64,000 bases of DNA from assembly GCF_003711225.1 (NCBI RefSeq), contig NZ_CP031030.1:434001-498000 (forward strand), written 5' to 3'. The number at the start of each line of letters is the position of its first letter. The first letter of the stretch is position 1. Below the pieces are notes generated by a model that did not search any database, had not been told where the DNA came from, and worked only from the letters and a program-made list of their open reading frames with translations. Positions 1 through 8,362 of the stretch are shown piece by piece. This stretch comes from Runella sp. SP2. Lineage in GTDB: Bacteria; Bacteroidota; Bacteroidia; Cytophagales; Spirosomataceae. The translations under genes were made by a program, and so were the position numbers.

Positions 1-1141
1 CTGCAATACGAATCCCGGCAATCCCAGAATTCTATCACCGAAAATATCGTCGAGGTGTTGAAAACGGTCATACGCGCGGGAGAAGCCAAAGACAGTGGTA
101 AAAGCGATGATGCCTTTTGGGAGACGGCTCTGGACATGCTCATCTTTAACGTCATTGACCTGTGCCAACTGGCCTACGGCAAACTCTCCCTGCAACAGAT
201 GTACGACATTGTGCAAACCATTCCCAAAAGTCACGAACAACTGCAAACCTCAGTTAACGAAGGAGAAGCGAAAGCATTTCAGCAGGCTTTTGAAGCGGCA
301 CGTAAGCGTGTTACCGAAAACATGGACGAGTGGTTTAACCGCCTGCCTGCCCACAAGCAGGCAGCCTTGCAAAATGAACCCGAATTTGAGGCCGAACTGC
401 TCCAAGCATTACCCGAAGCGCGACTGCTGAAATTTCTCGACCAATTCTTCTTTGACAGCTTCATCAGTCTTTCCGAGAAAACCCGTTCTATCATCGATTT
501 TACCTTCTCAGGCTTTTTGTTTCGGTTGCTGCGCGAACCCGTCTATTCCCTGTTCTGCCGTCAGGACTCAACCCTAACGCCCGAAGACTGCTGGCATGGT
601 AAAATCATCCTGCTTAACTTGCCCGTCAAGCTTTATCATAAAGTCGGGCGCGATTGCCAAATTTTATTCAAATACATTTGGCAACGAGCAATGGAAAAAC
701 GCCCCATCACGGCCAGTTCCCGCCCCGTGTTTCTGTGGGCGGACGAAGCGCAAAACTTCCTACACGAACACGATGCCGACTACCAAGCCACGGCCCGTAG
801 TAGTCGCATTGCCACGGTGTATATTTCCCAGAACTTGCCCAACTACTACGCCTGCATGGGCGGACAAAAGGCGGAGTATCGCGTCAAAAGCTTTTTAGGT
901 ACGTTAGGTACCAAAATCTTTCACGCCAACGCCGACATTGAAACCAATAAATACGCCTCCGACCAAGTCCAAATCACTGAAACTGGAACGGATGGTGCGG
1001 GCTGAAGAATTTGTTCGCCTGCGAACGGGAGGCCCCCTGAATAATTTTCGCGTGGAAGGTTACGTACACCGCCAAGGCGACCCGCTCTTGAAGGGACTGA
1101 ACCACACCAAAATGGTCTTTAACCAGCAGTATTGCACTTAA
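1..1141 (+). pseudogene. TraG/VirD4-like conjugative coupling ATPase, 3' part, broken
   Basis: Reading frame 1 is open from the window edge to a stop at 1005, so the gene begins upstream. The translation has a Walker-B-like block (FLWADEAQNF, about 735-765) followed by the sensor region (SRIATVYISQNLPNYYA) typical of the type IV coupling/VirB4-like ATPases that drive DNA through a conjugation pore at the inner membrane. After KYASDQVQ the frame runs into an unrelated tail and stops. Frame 2 then encodes EEFVRLRTGGPLNNFRVEGY followed by HRQGD, ending at 1141, which reads as the normal C-terminus of the same family. The gene therefore appears broken near 960-1005 by a frame change, probably with loss of a short internal segment. 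The family call is by motif recognition; the break is read directly from the two frames. Confidence 0.7.
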
Positions 1142-1180
1142 ACGGGAATTACTCACTTATAAATTTAATGCTTTACGTCT

Positions 1181-1945
1181 ATGAAAAAGAATATTTACTA
1201 CCGCACAGTTTTTATGCGTACCAATGCCATGAAAGAACTAATTTTAGTGTTTTTTCTAGCTATTTGTTCTTGGCCTCGCTTGTTGCTTGAAGTATTTCTT
1301 CGAAAGAACATGGGAGAGCGCTACTTTTCATTTTCTACAGCGATTATTATGAGTGGTTTACTGGCCATTTTTCCATTAATTTATGCTGGAATAATGGAAC
1401 GTCTTACGGGTCAATCTTATTCCGTTCACCTTATTGGCTACTATACGACCTGGTATGTTTTTCTGGCGCTATTTCTGTACACCTGCTGGGAGCGCTGGCA
1501 AGAGATTCAACGACTGCCGTCGGTGTTCGATTTTGGTCGTTTCAGTTTATCGTCTGGCGTTATTTCTTCTCGTTTTACTAGTCTCAAATTCAAAGGTAAA
1601 CCTGTTGATGTACGAACAATTGAAACGGTTTTAGAACCAGGATTTTTTTTCATAGTGGGTTTTGTTTTATGGATGGCAGCTCAGCCTATTGGCCTTCTAT
1701 TGGCAGTATCGGCTTTATGTTATTCCTTTAGCTATGTCGGGGCTTACCACCAAGGTGACCACTTTATCATGGATAAAATCGACGAAATGATTTGTAATGA
1801 AGAGATGGTTAATTCTTTTGTCGAAGGACGGGATGCGTCCCAAACCCGAGGGGTTAGCTTCTACGGAAGGCGTCCCGCCGATCCTGATACCCGTCGTAAA
1901 TTGGTGACCACTTTTATCGATGACGATACGGTCGAAGCCCTGTAA
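1181..1945 (+). CDS. Polytopic membrane protein of the conjugation module
   Basis: 254 aa with four or five hydrophobic segments (about residues 17-36, 52-73, 87-103 and 153-190) and a charged C-terminal tail of about 55 residues that should lie on one face of the inner membrane. It sits 40 bp after the coupling-protein remnant and 180 bp before the relaxase on the same strand, so a role in DNA transfer is likely by position only. ATG codons at 1181, 1214 and 1229 are all possible starts; none has a clear ribosome binding site. I do not recognise a named family. Confidence 0.6.
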   Translation: MKKNIYYRTVFMRTNAMKELILVFFLAICSWPRLLLEVFLRKNMGERYFSFSTAIIMSGLLAIFPLIYAGIMERLTGQSYSVHLIGYYTTWYVFLALFLYTCWERWQEIQRLPSVFDFGRFSLSSGVISSRFTSLKFKGKPVDVRTIETVLEPGFFFIVGFVLWMAAQPIGLLLAVSALCYSFSYVGAYHQGDHFIMDKIDEMICNEEMVNSFVEGRDASQTRGVSFYGRRPADPDTRRKLVTTFIDDDTVEAL

Positions 1946-2126
1946 AAATACCGATTCAAAACCACCTAAGCTGTGCTTAGGGAAGATGTCTGATGAAAAA
2001 AGTTTAACCATTCCCCCTTGCTCGCTTTGCACAGCTTGGGCACTGCCGAGCTTACCCGTGATGTACCCGCAGTAACCAAACGCAAAAGTGCCCCAAGGCG
2101 CTCCAAACCCCCATACACTTGGTGTC
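1946..2126. other. Candidate origin of transfer region upstream of the relaxase
   Basis: This 180-bp gap before the MobF gene holds a perfect hairpin at 1965-1981 (CCTAAGC, 3-nt loop, GCTTAGG) and no convincing ORF. MobF relaxases usually act at an oriT close to their own gene, and short inverted repeats next to the nic site are common. The assignment rests on position and the hairpin only; no nic consensus was recognised. Confidence 0.3.
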
Positions 2127-4892
2127 ATGATCCGCATGATTCAAAGCAGCAGCGCTGCCCACGCCAAAGCCTATTTTTCCGAAGCCCTCGCCAAGGCTGA
2201 TTACTACATCAACGACCAAGAACTTAGCGGTCGTATTGAGGGAAAATTAGCCGAGCGGTTAGGGGTGACAGGAAAGGCCACCAAGGAGGCCTTCTTTGCC
2301 CTGTGCGAGAATACCCACCCCCTGACGGGTGAGCCGCTGACGGCTCGCACCAAAGACGAACGCACGACGGGCTACGACATCAATTTTCACTGCCCTAAAT
2401 CGGTGTCGATTCTTCACGCCTTGTCGAAGGATGACCACCTGTTGGAAGCCTTTCGGCAGAGCGTACAGGCGACCATGCTCGACATCGAAGCCGACGCTAA
2501 AACCAGGGTGCGTAAAAATAATACCTACGATGACCGCGCCACGGGGGAGCTGGTGTGGGCTGATTTTATCCACCAAACCGCCCGCCCCGTAGAAGGTCAT
2601 GCCCCCGACCCCCACCTGCACGCGCATTGTTTTGTGTTTAATGCCACTTGGGACGAAACCGAACGGCAAATCAAAGCCGCCCAATTCCGCGACATCAAAC
2701 GCGACATGCCCTACTACCAAGCCCGCTTTCACAAACGGCTCTCCGATCAACTGATGGCATTGGGCTACGAAATTCGACGGACGGAAAAGTCCTTTGAAGT
2801 GGAAGGCGTACCGCAGCGCGTCATTGACCTGTTCTCCAAACGCACCGATGAGATTGGGCGGGTCGCTCAGGAAAAGGGCATTACGGATGCCAAAGAACTG
2901 AGCGAACTGGGCGCAAGGACCCGCGCCAAAAAACAGGTGGGACTCAGCATGGCCGAATTAAAGTCGGATTGGAAACGTCAAATTCACTCCTTAGACACCC
3001 GTGAGCAAAACGAAGGACAACGGGTGGTTCGCTACCCATCAGGGGACAAACGGCCTATCAAAGAAAAAGTACTTAACCCGCAGCAGTGCCTTGACCACGC
3101 CCTGCAACATGGTTTTGAACGGGCCTCGGTACTGCAAGACCGTCGTTTGTTGGAAACCGCCTACCGCCAAGGCATTGGTCATCCATCGGTTTCCTTGGCG
3201 CAGATTACCGATTGTTTCCAAACGGATGAGCGGCTGATTCACGTCAAAGAAGCAGGGCAAACCCTGTGCACGACCCGAGAAGTACTTTCCCAAGAGCAGC
3301 GTATGGTACAATTGGCAAGGGCGGGTCAGGGCAAATTAGTGCCCCTGTACGCTCAATCGCCCGAGCTTAACTTGAGTGGTCAACAGGCCGAAGCCGTCCG
3401 TCACGTACTGACGACGACCAACCGCGTGTGCATCATTCGCGGAGCGGCGGGGTCGGGTAAAACCACCTTGATGCAAGAGGCCGTCAAACACATCGAAGGG
3501 GCGGGCAAAAAAGTAACGGTGGTGGCTCCCACGGCCCAGGCCTCACGGGGCGTATTGAAAGAAGAAGGCTTTGAGCAAGCCGACACTGTGGCCAAACTGC
3601 TGGTGGACAAAGAAATGCAGCACCAGCTCACGGGACAAGTGCTGTGGGTGGACGAAGCGGGACTACTGGGTACCAAAGACATGAGTGCCCTGCTTGAGTT
3701 GGCAAGCCAAAAGAACGCTCGCCTGATTTTGGGCGGGGATACTCGCCAACACGCCGCCGTCGTGCGCGGGGATGCTTTGCGTATTTTGAACACGGTAGGC
3801 GGCATCAAATCGGCAGAAGTGAGTAAAATTTACCGCCAGCGGAATGAGAACTACCGTTCGGCGGTGGAGGACTTGGCACAGGGAGAAGTCAAGAATGCGT
3901 TTTCAACCTTGAATGCGATGGGCGCTATTCACCAAGTTGATGTCCTCAACCCCCACGAGCAATTGGTTAACGCTTATACGGCAGCCCTCAAAGCGGGAAA
4001 ATCAGCGTTGGTGGTTTCTCCCACTCATCAGCAGGGCGAGGAAGTCACCCAAGCCATTCGGGAGAAACTGCGGGCATCCAAGCAATTGGGCAAGAAAGAA
4101 ATCACCCTTCCCCGCCTGATGAACCTCAATTTGACGGAAGCGGAAAAAAGTGATTGGCAGCATTTTAAGCCTGGGATGCGGGTTCAGCTGAACCAAAACC
4201 GACCAGGCTTCAAACGGGGCAGTGTATGGCAGGTGGAAAGTAGCAGCGAGAGCGGGGTTCGACTCAAAGACGAAAACGGCGAGACAGCGCTACTGCCCTT
4301 GCACCGCAGCGGAGATTTTGAACTCTACAAACAAAGCGAGATTGCGCTCTCCAAAGGGGATTGGGTACGACTGACCCGCAACGGTTTTGACCAGCACAAA
4401 AAGCGGCTCAACAACGGCGAGCTGCTCACGGTAAGTTCGGTGAACAAAAAGGGTGAGTTGGTGCTACAAAATCCCGTTAGCCGCGCCAAGTTTCATCTGG
4501 ACAAGGACTACGGGCATTTGGCCCATGCCTATTGCATTACCTCGCACGCTTCGCAGGGAAAAACGGTGGATGAGGTGTTTATTGCCCAACCCGCCGCGAC
4601 GTTTCCCGCCACGGACGCCAAGCAGTTTTACGTTTCGGTGTCACGGGGTCGGAGTGGAGTGCATATTTATACCGACAACAAAGAAGAATTAATGCAGCAC
4701 GCCCAGCGGCTTGGTGACCGACAATCGGCCATGGAGCTGGTGGGTAAAAAGAACCGCACGCACGAACTGGCGGAACAACAGCTGCGAAACCAGCGCAGCA
4801 AGTCACCTGCAATTGTTAAAAATAAAGCCCCCATGAAGGACAAGCCCTCCCCGCACAAATCCAAAGACCGACACTATGAACCCGAACTTTAA
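2127..4892 (+). CDS. MobF-type conjugative relaxase-helicase (TrwC/TraI family)
   Basis: The N-terminal third is a relaxase: a tyrosine pair in ADYYINDQEL near the start is the likely nicking residue, and the metal-binding histidines lie in HAPDPHLHAHC about 150 residues later. The rest is a superfamily 1 helicase of the RecD2/TraI type, with Walker A GAAGSGKTT, motif II LWVDEAGLLG, motif III LILGGDTRQ and late motifs ITSHASQGKT and FYVSVSRGR. It would nick oriT, stay bound to the 5' end and unwind the transferred strand. The start at ATG 2127 (MIRMIQSSSA) matches the family N-terminus better than an upstream ATG at 2088. The protein is 921 aa, near TrwC size and shorter than F TraI. The gene overlaps the next ORF by 17 bp. 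It looks intact although the neighbouring coupling-protein gene is broken. Confidence 0.9.
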   Translation: MIRMIQSSSAAHAKAYFSEALAKADYYINDQELSGRIEGKLAERLGVTGKATKEAFFALCENTHPLTGEPLTARTKDERTTGYDINFHCPKSVSILHALSKDDHLLEAFRQSVQATMLDIEADAKTRVRKNNTYDDRATGELVWADFIHQTARPVEGHAPDPHLHAHCFVFNATWDETERQIKAAQFRDIKRDMPYYQARFHKRLSDQLMALGYEIRRTEKSFEVEGVPQRVIDLFSKRTDEIGRVAQEKGITDAKELSELGARTRAKKQVGLSMAELKSDWKRQIHSLDTREQNEGQRVVRYPSGDKRPIKEKVLNPQQCLDHALQHGFERASVLQDRRLLETAYRQGIGHPSVSLAQITDCFQTDERLIHVKEAGQTLCTTREVLSQEQRMVQLARAGQGKLVPLYAQSPELNLSGQQAEAVRHVLTTTNRVCIIRGAAGSGKTTLMQEAVKHIEGAGKKVTVVAPTAQASRGVLKEEGFEQADTVAKLLVDKEMQHQLTGQVLWVDEAGLLGTKDMSALLELASQKNARLILGGDTRQHAAVVRGDALRILNTVGGIKSAEVSKIYRQRNENYRSAVEDLAQGEVKNAFSTLNAMGAIHQVDVLNPHEQLVNAYTAALKAGKSALVVSPTHQQGEEVTQAIREKLRASKQLGKKEITLPRLMNLNLTEAEKSDWQHFKPGMRVQLNQNRPGFKRGSVWQVESSSESGVRLKDENGETALLPLHRSGDFELYKQSEIALSKGDWVRLTRNGFDQHKKRLNNGELLTVSSVNKKGELVLQNPVSRAKFHLDKDYGHLAHAYCITSHASQGKTVDEVFIAQPAATFPATDAKQFYVSVSRGRSGVHIYTDNKEELMQHAQRLGDRQSAMELVGKKNRTHELAEQQLRNQRSKSPAIVKNKAPMKDKPSPHKSKDRHYEPEL

Positions 4893-5271
4893 GCTACGTT
4901 TTGACCAGATGAAAGAAAGCAACCCCGCAGATACTGCCCCCGAAAAGGAGATGGGGGTTGCTTCCAACGAGTACACCTTGGCTCGCCCGCTGAATTTGTG
5001 TTTGGTATGGCCCGACGGCAAACGTTTTTTTCTGAGTTATTCATATCTGATTGCGGGCGAGTTTAATCCTGAGGGCGAAACCAACCGCATCCAATTGTAC
5101 TTTACAACCTACCAGGTTTCGTTGAAAGGCTACGGACTGGAAGCTCTGTTCATGGCGCTGCTCGAACAGTTACCGCACCAACTTATAGCCATTGAATCCA
5201 GATACGTCGTCAGCGAAGAAGCCCCGGATGGAACTGTCATTGAAATTACGGTCGAAAAAACGGGAGAATAA
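4876..5271 (+). CDS. Hypothetical protein coupled to the relaxase gene
   Basis: 131 aa, overlapping the last 17 bp of the relaxase gene, so the two are probably translated together. The protein is soluble, with no signal peptide or membrane segment. The first 35 residues are polar and likely disordered; the rest alternates hydrophobic and polar residues as in a small alpha/beta domain. I recognise no motif. The last gene of a relaxase operon often encodes an accessory protein of transfer, but nothing in the sequence shows this here. Confidence 0.6.
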   Translation: MNPNFKLRFDQMKESNPADTAPEKEMGVASNEYTLARPLNLCLVWPDGKRFFLSYSYLIAGEFNPEGETNRIQLYFTTYQVSLKGYGLEALFMALLEQLPHQLIAIESRYVVSEEAPDGTVIEITVEKTGE

Positions 5272-5654
5272 CCAAAGGCTATTTTCTATTCCGAGATAGT
5301 ATACCAAGCTCCTTTTTGAATAAAGGCTTCGTCACTATAACGGATTTTTTCAAAAAGGGATTATTCGTGAACTAACTTTTCTCGGTAGCTGTTCACCTTG
5401 TATCTTTATTGGCATGATATTTTATCGCGCGCGCGTTTCTCAATATAAATTCACATTAATAAGGCATCCGTTTAGCCCGACTAAAGCTCATTCCAAAAAG
5501 ACTTTTTTTCCTTATTTTTTTAATATGAAACGAATATTTATACTATGGATTTGAGACAGACCCAATTTCTACTAAAGAGTACGCGAAGAGTACTTCTGCA
5601 ATTTTCTATCTCCCGTTTTTTAAAGGTTTGATTTCTAAATTCAATTCTTAAACT
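5272..5654. other. Non-coding gap between conjugation module and CBASS
   Basis: No convincing gene lies in these 383 bp. They hold an inverted repeat with 10-bp arms (5311-5320 and 5349-5358, CCTTTTTGAA), which could end the conjugation operon, a run of alternating CG at about 5427-5436, and a direct repeat AAGAGTAC twice just before the CBASS operon (around 5574-5592). The promoter of the CBASS operon must lie here; I could not assign it with confidence. Confidence 0.5.
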
Positions 5655-7193
5655 ATGGGAAGGAGTGTTATTGCTCGTCAGGATGGTGATGATTACCAAG
5701 CTAAGTTTTTTTGGCTAAAGGCTTGTTGCTTGAATCAATCTCATACGCGGGTTAAAAAAGTTGCTTGGGAGTTGGACGGTACTTTTGGCTTTGATGATGT
5801 TGTGGTTTACTATGAACCGGCTATTAAAGACTGGAGCACAGGCACAAATATTGCTGAAGAATACTTTCAGGTGAAATTCCATGTAGACCATGACAGGGGT
5901 TTTACATGGCAAGCGTTTATGGAACCAGAATTCATCGGTGCAAAACAAGATTCGCTATTGCAACGGCTTTATAAAATTTACCTTAAAGATCCGATTAAAT
6001 TCGCCAATTGCCGGTACTATATCATCAATACTTGGGGCTTAGATCATAGTAATGATCTCAAAAACCTGTTGAATAATATTGGAGGCATTCGATTTCAGGT
6101 GCTGTTTACAGGAGGAGAAAAATCAAAATATGGCGAAATCCGTAAGGCTTGGAAAGAACACCTTAAAATGGGCAGCGATGATGAATTGAAAGCCGTTTTA
6201 GCCTCACTACGCATCAAGCATAGTTATGATGATGAACAGCGTTTAAGAGAAAATCTCAACAATAGTCTTTTACTTTCAGGTCTAAAGCCTATTCCTGCTG
6301 ATCAGCTCTCCGGTAAATACGGAGATTTAATTCAAAAGCTTCACAAAACCGGCAGGAATATTTTTACAAAAGATGAAATTTTAGAAATCTGCAGACAGGA
6401 AGAGCTTCTGGCCGAAGTGCAGGAAGCACGGCAGGAAGACGCTTTTGTTATCGGTGTACGAAGTTTTCAAAGGGGGGCCGAGACGCTGGAATTGGAAGTC
6501 CATACAATAGCTTGCTTTCTTCACTGCTTTTCCGGCCGGTTCTTATTGGAAGAGTACGCTGAAATGGAATACATTAAATTGGAATTGGAACGTGTTGCTC
6601 AGGAAGCCATTTCGTCTAAAAAGCGGATATTCGTACATTTGGATACACATCTGTCCATTGCTTTACTACTTGGTTATCATATGGACAGTAAATACGGCGG
6701 ACTGGATATAACGGTAGTACAAAAGACGTTTTCGGGTAAACTTCAATGGCGCGCAGAGGCAGAAAAGATTCGCGAGTATCAGGAACCGTTGTGGATTGTT
6801 GAAGAACAGGCATTTTCAAATGAGGGCTCAGATATTGCACTTACGATTAGTGTTACGCACGATATACGAACGCCGGTAAATGCTTATATACAAGAAATGC
6901 TGCCGAATGTAAGCCGCAGCATTGACTTCATAATTAGCCCGAAAACGGGGCCAGTCTCAATCAAAGATGCCAATCACATTATGGCAGCCATCGGAGACTT
7001 GATTGGTACTGTGCGATCCAGAAGGTACGGGTTATCTGCGAAAGGTCAGCTTCACCTGTTTATCGCTGCACCTAATGCGTTAGCCTTTTATTTGGGGCAA
7101 CGTATTAAGCCTTTAGGTAAGGTAACATTATATGAATTTGATTTTGAGAACGAAAGAGAGGGTGGTTATCATCCTATCATTACTATACCTTAA
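5655..7193 (+). CDS. cap4: CBASS effector Cap4: DNA endonuclease with SAVED sensor domain
   Basis: 512 aa. The N-terminal half (about 1-230) looks like the Cap4 PD-(D/E)XK nuclease domain: a GDDYQAKFFWLKA start, acidic FGFDDVVVYY (D47/D48), then EEYFQVKFHVD with Q72-x-K74. The C-terminal half (about 270-512) is a SAVED domain with the characteristic late block LHLFIAAPNALAFYLGQ. In known systems SAVED binds a cyclic oligonucleotide, which oligomerises Cap4 and switches on double-stranded DNA degradation in the infected cell. It is first in a four-gene operon, 11 bp before the nucleotide cyclase. The order effector-cyclase-cap2-cap3 fits type II CBASS. No SD precedes the ATG. Which cyclic nucleotide it senses cannot be read from the sequence. 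Confidence 0.88.
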   Translation: MGRSVIARQDGDDYQAKFFWLKACCLNQSHTRVKKVAWELDGTFGFDDVVVYYEPAIKDWSTGTNIAEEYFQVKFHVDHDRGFTWQAFMEPEFIGAKQDSLLQRLYKIYLKDPIKFANCRYYIINTWGLDHSNDLKNLLNNIGGIRFQVLFTGGEKSKYGEIRKAWKEHLKMGSDDELKAVLASLRIKHSYDDEQRLRENLNNSLLLSGLKPIPADQLSGKYGDLIQKLHKTGRNIFTKDEILEICRQEELLAEVQEARQEDAFVIGVRSFQRGAETLELEVHTIACFLHCFSGRFLLEEYAEMEYIKLELERVAQEAISSKKRIFVHLDTHLSIALLLGYHMDSKYGGLDITVVQKTFSGKLQWRAEAEKIREYQEPLWIVEEQAFSNEGSDIALTISVTHDIRTPVNAYIQEMLPNVSRSIDFIISPKTGPVSIKDANHIMAAIGDLIGTVRSRRYGLSAKGQLHLFIAAPNALAFYLGQRIKPLGKVTLYEFDFENEREGGYHPIITIP

Positions 7194-7204
7194 ATTTATC
7201 TCTA

Positions 7205-8362
7205 ATGAAAATTAACTCTTACTTTAGTGACTTTTTATCCGATATCAGGCTTACTTCCTCACAGAAGGAAGATTTGAAGAGAGGCCATGAAACGCTTCGT
7301 AGACGACTGAATGAGTATGATGATTTAAAGTCAATCATCGTATCTACCTTCCTTCAAGGAAGTTACCGCAGAGCGACCGCCGTTCGGCCTCTGAATGGCA
7401 AAAGGGCTGATGTTGACATTATTGTTGTGACAAATCTGGACCGCTATAACCTGACACCGCAGGAAGCTATTAATAAATTTATTCCGTTTTGTGATAAATA
7501 TTATAAGGGGAAATATAAACTACAAGGTCGCTCTATCGGTATAGAACTTTCTTATGTAGATTTGGATATTGTGGTAACTGCAGCGCCATCGGAGGTGGAT
7601 TTAGCAGCCCTGAAATCACGAAGCGTTACCACCGACCTGATGTTGGAGGATTTCGGCGGCAATTATGAATGGAGACTATCAAAAGGTTGGTCTGAACCGG
7701 ACTTTCACAAAGGGTATGTTTATCTTTCAGAATCCGTCCGTTCCGAGCCTGAATGGAAGATAAATCCACTTTGGATACCCGATCGCGATGCTGAAGAATG
7801 GGTCGAAACTCATCCGCTGGAGCAAATCCGTTGGACCAGAGACAAAAATAAAAACACAAACGGACATTACGTGAATGTGGTAAAAGCACTTAAATGGTGG
7901 CGTACATTGAAGCTAACGAATTTAAAATATCCAAAGGGATACCCAATTGAACACATGATCGGTGATTGCTGCCCGGACAATATTACGTCGGTAGCCGAGG
8001 GCGTTTGTAAAACTATGGAAGCAATCATTGCCAAATATCAAATTCAGCATTTGCTTGGGACTACTCCTGTATTGCCTGACCGAGGGGTACCGACACATAA
8101 CGTTTGGAAGCGGGTATCACCTGATGATTTTGCCGAATTTTATGAATCCGTACAAGAATATTCAAAAATAGCCCGTGAAGCCTTTGAGGCCGACAAGCTC
8201 AAAACCCAAGTAACTAAGTGGCGAGAGCTGTTTGGTGAAAAATTCCCTCCTTATGAGGGGAATGAAGAGGAAGAGAGCAAGAGCCGGAATCTTACTGCGC
8301 CGCTTGGCGGATTTACTCCAAGAAAAGAAAGTTCAGACGTTACCCCGAAACGATTTGCCTGA
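7205..8362 (+). CDS. CD-NTase (CBASS cyclic oligonucleotide synthase), probably clade D
   Basis: 385 aa nucleotidyltransferase of the OAS/cGAS-like fold. The nucleotide-binding block is LQGSYRRATAVRP (GSYRR at 52-56), followed by catalytic DVD at 69-71 and the third acidic strand YVDLDIVV (about 118-124). On phage infection such enzymes make a cyclic di- or trinucleotide from NTPs; pairing with a Cap4-SAVED effector is typical of clade D enzymes that make cyclic trinucleotides, but the product here is inference. The C-terminal tail is the site that Cap2 conjugates in known type II systems; here it ends PRKESSDVTPKRFA. The gene overlaps the likely start of cap2 by 8 bp. Confidence 0.88.
   Translation: MKINSYFSDFLSDIRLTSSQKEDLKRGHETLRRRLNEYDDLKSIIVSTFLQGSYRRATAVRPLNGKRADVDIIVVTNLDRYNLTPQEAINKFIPFCDKYYKGKYKLQGRSIGIELSYVDLDIVVTAAPSEVDLAALKSRSVTTDLMLEDFGGNYEWRLSKGWSEPDFHKGYVYLSESVRSEPEWKINPLWIPDRDAEEWVETHPLEQIRWTRDKNKNTNGHYVNVVKALKWWRTLKLTNLKYPKGYPIEHMIGDCCPDNITSVAEGVCKTMEAIIAKYQIQHLLGTTPVLPDRGVPTHNVWKRVSPDDFAEFYESVQEYSKIAREAFEADKLKTQVTKWRELFGEKFPPYEGNEEEESKSRNLTAPLGGFTPRKESSDVTPKRFA

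Noticed and set aside
8232-8354. Upstream part of the cap2 frame as coding
   Set aside because: It lies inside the cyclase gene and encodes a basic stretch unlike an E2 N-terminus; a shadow frame.
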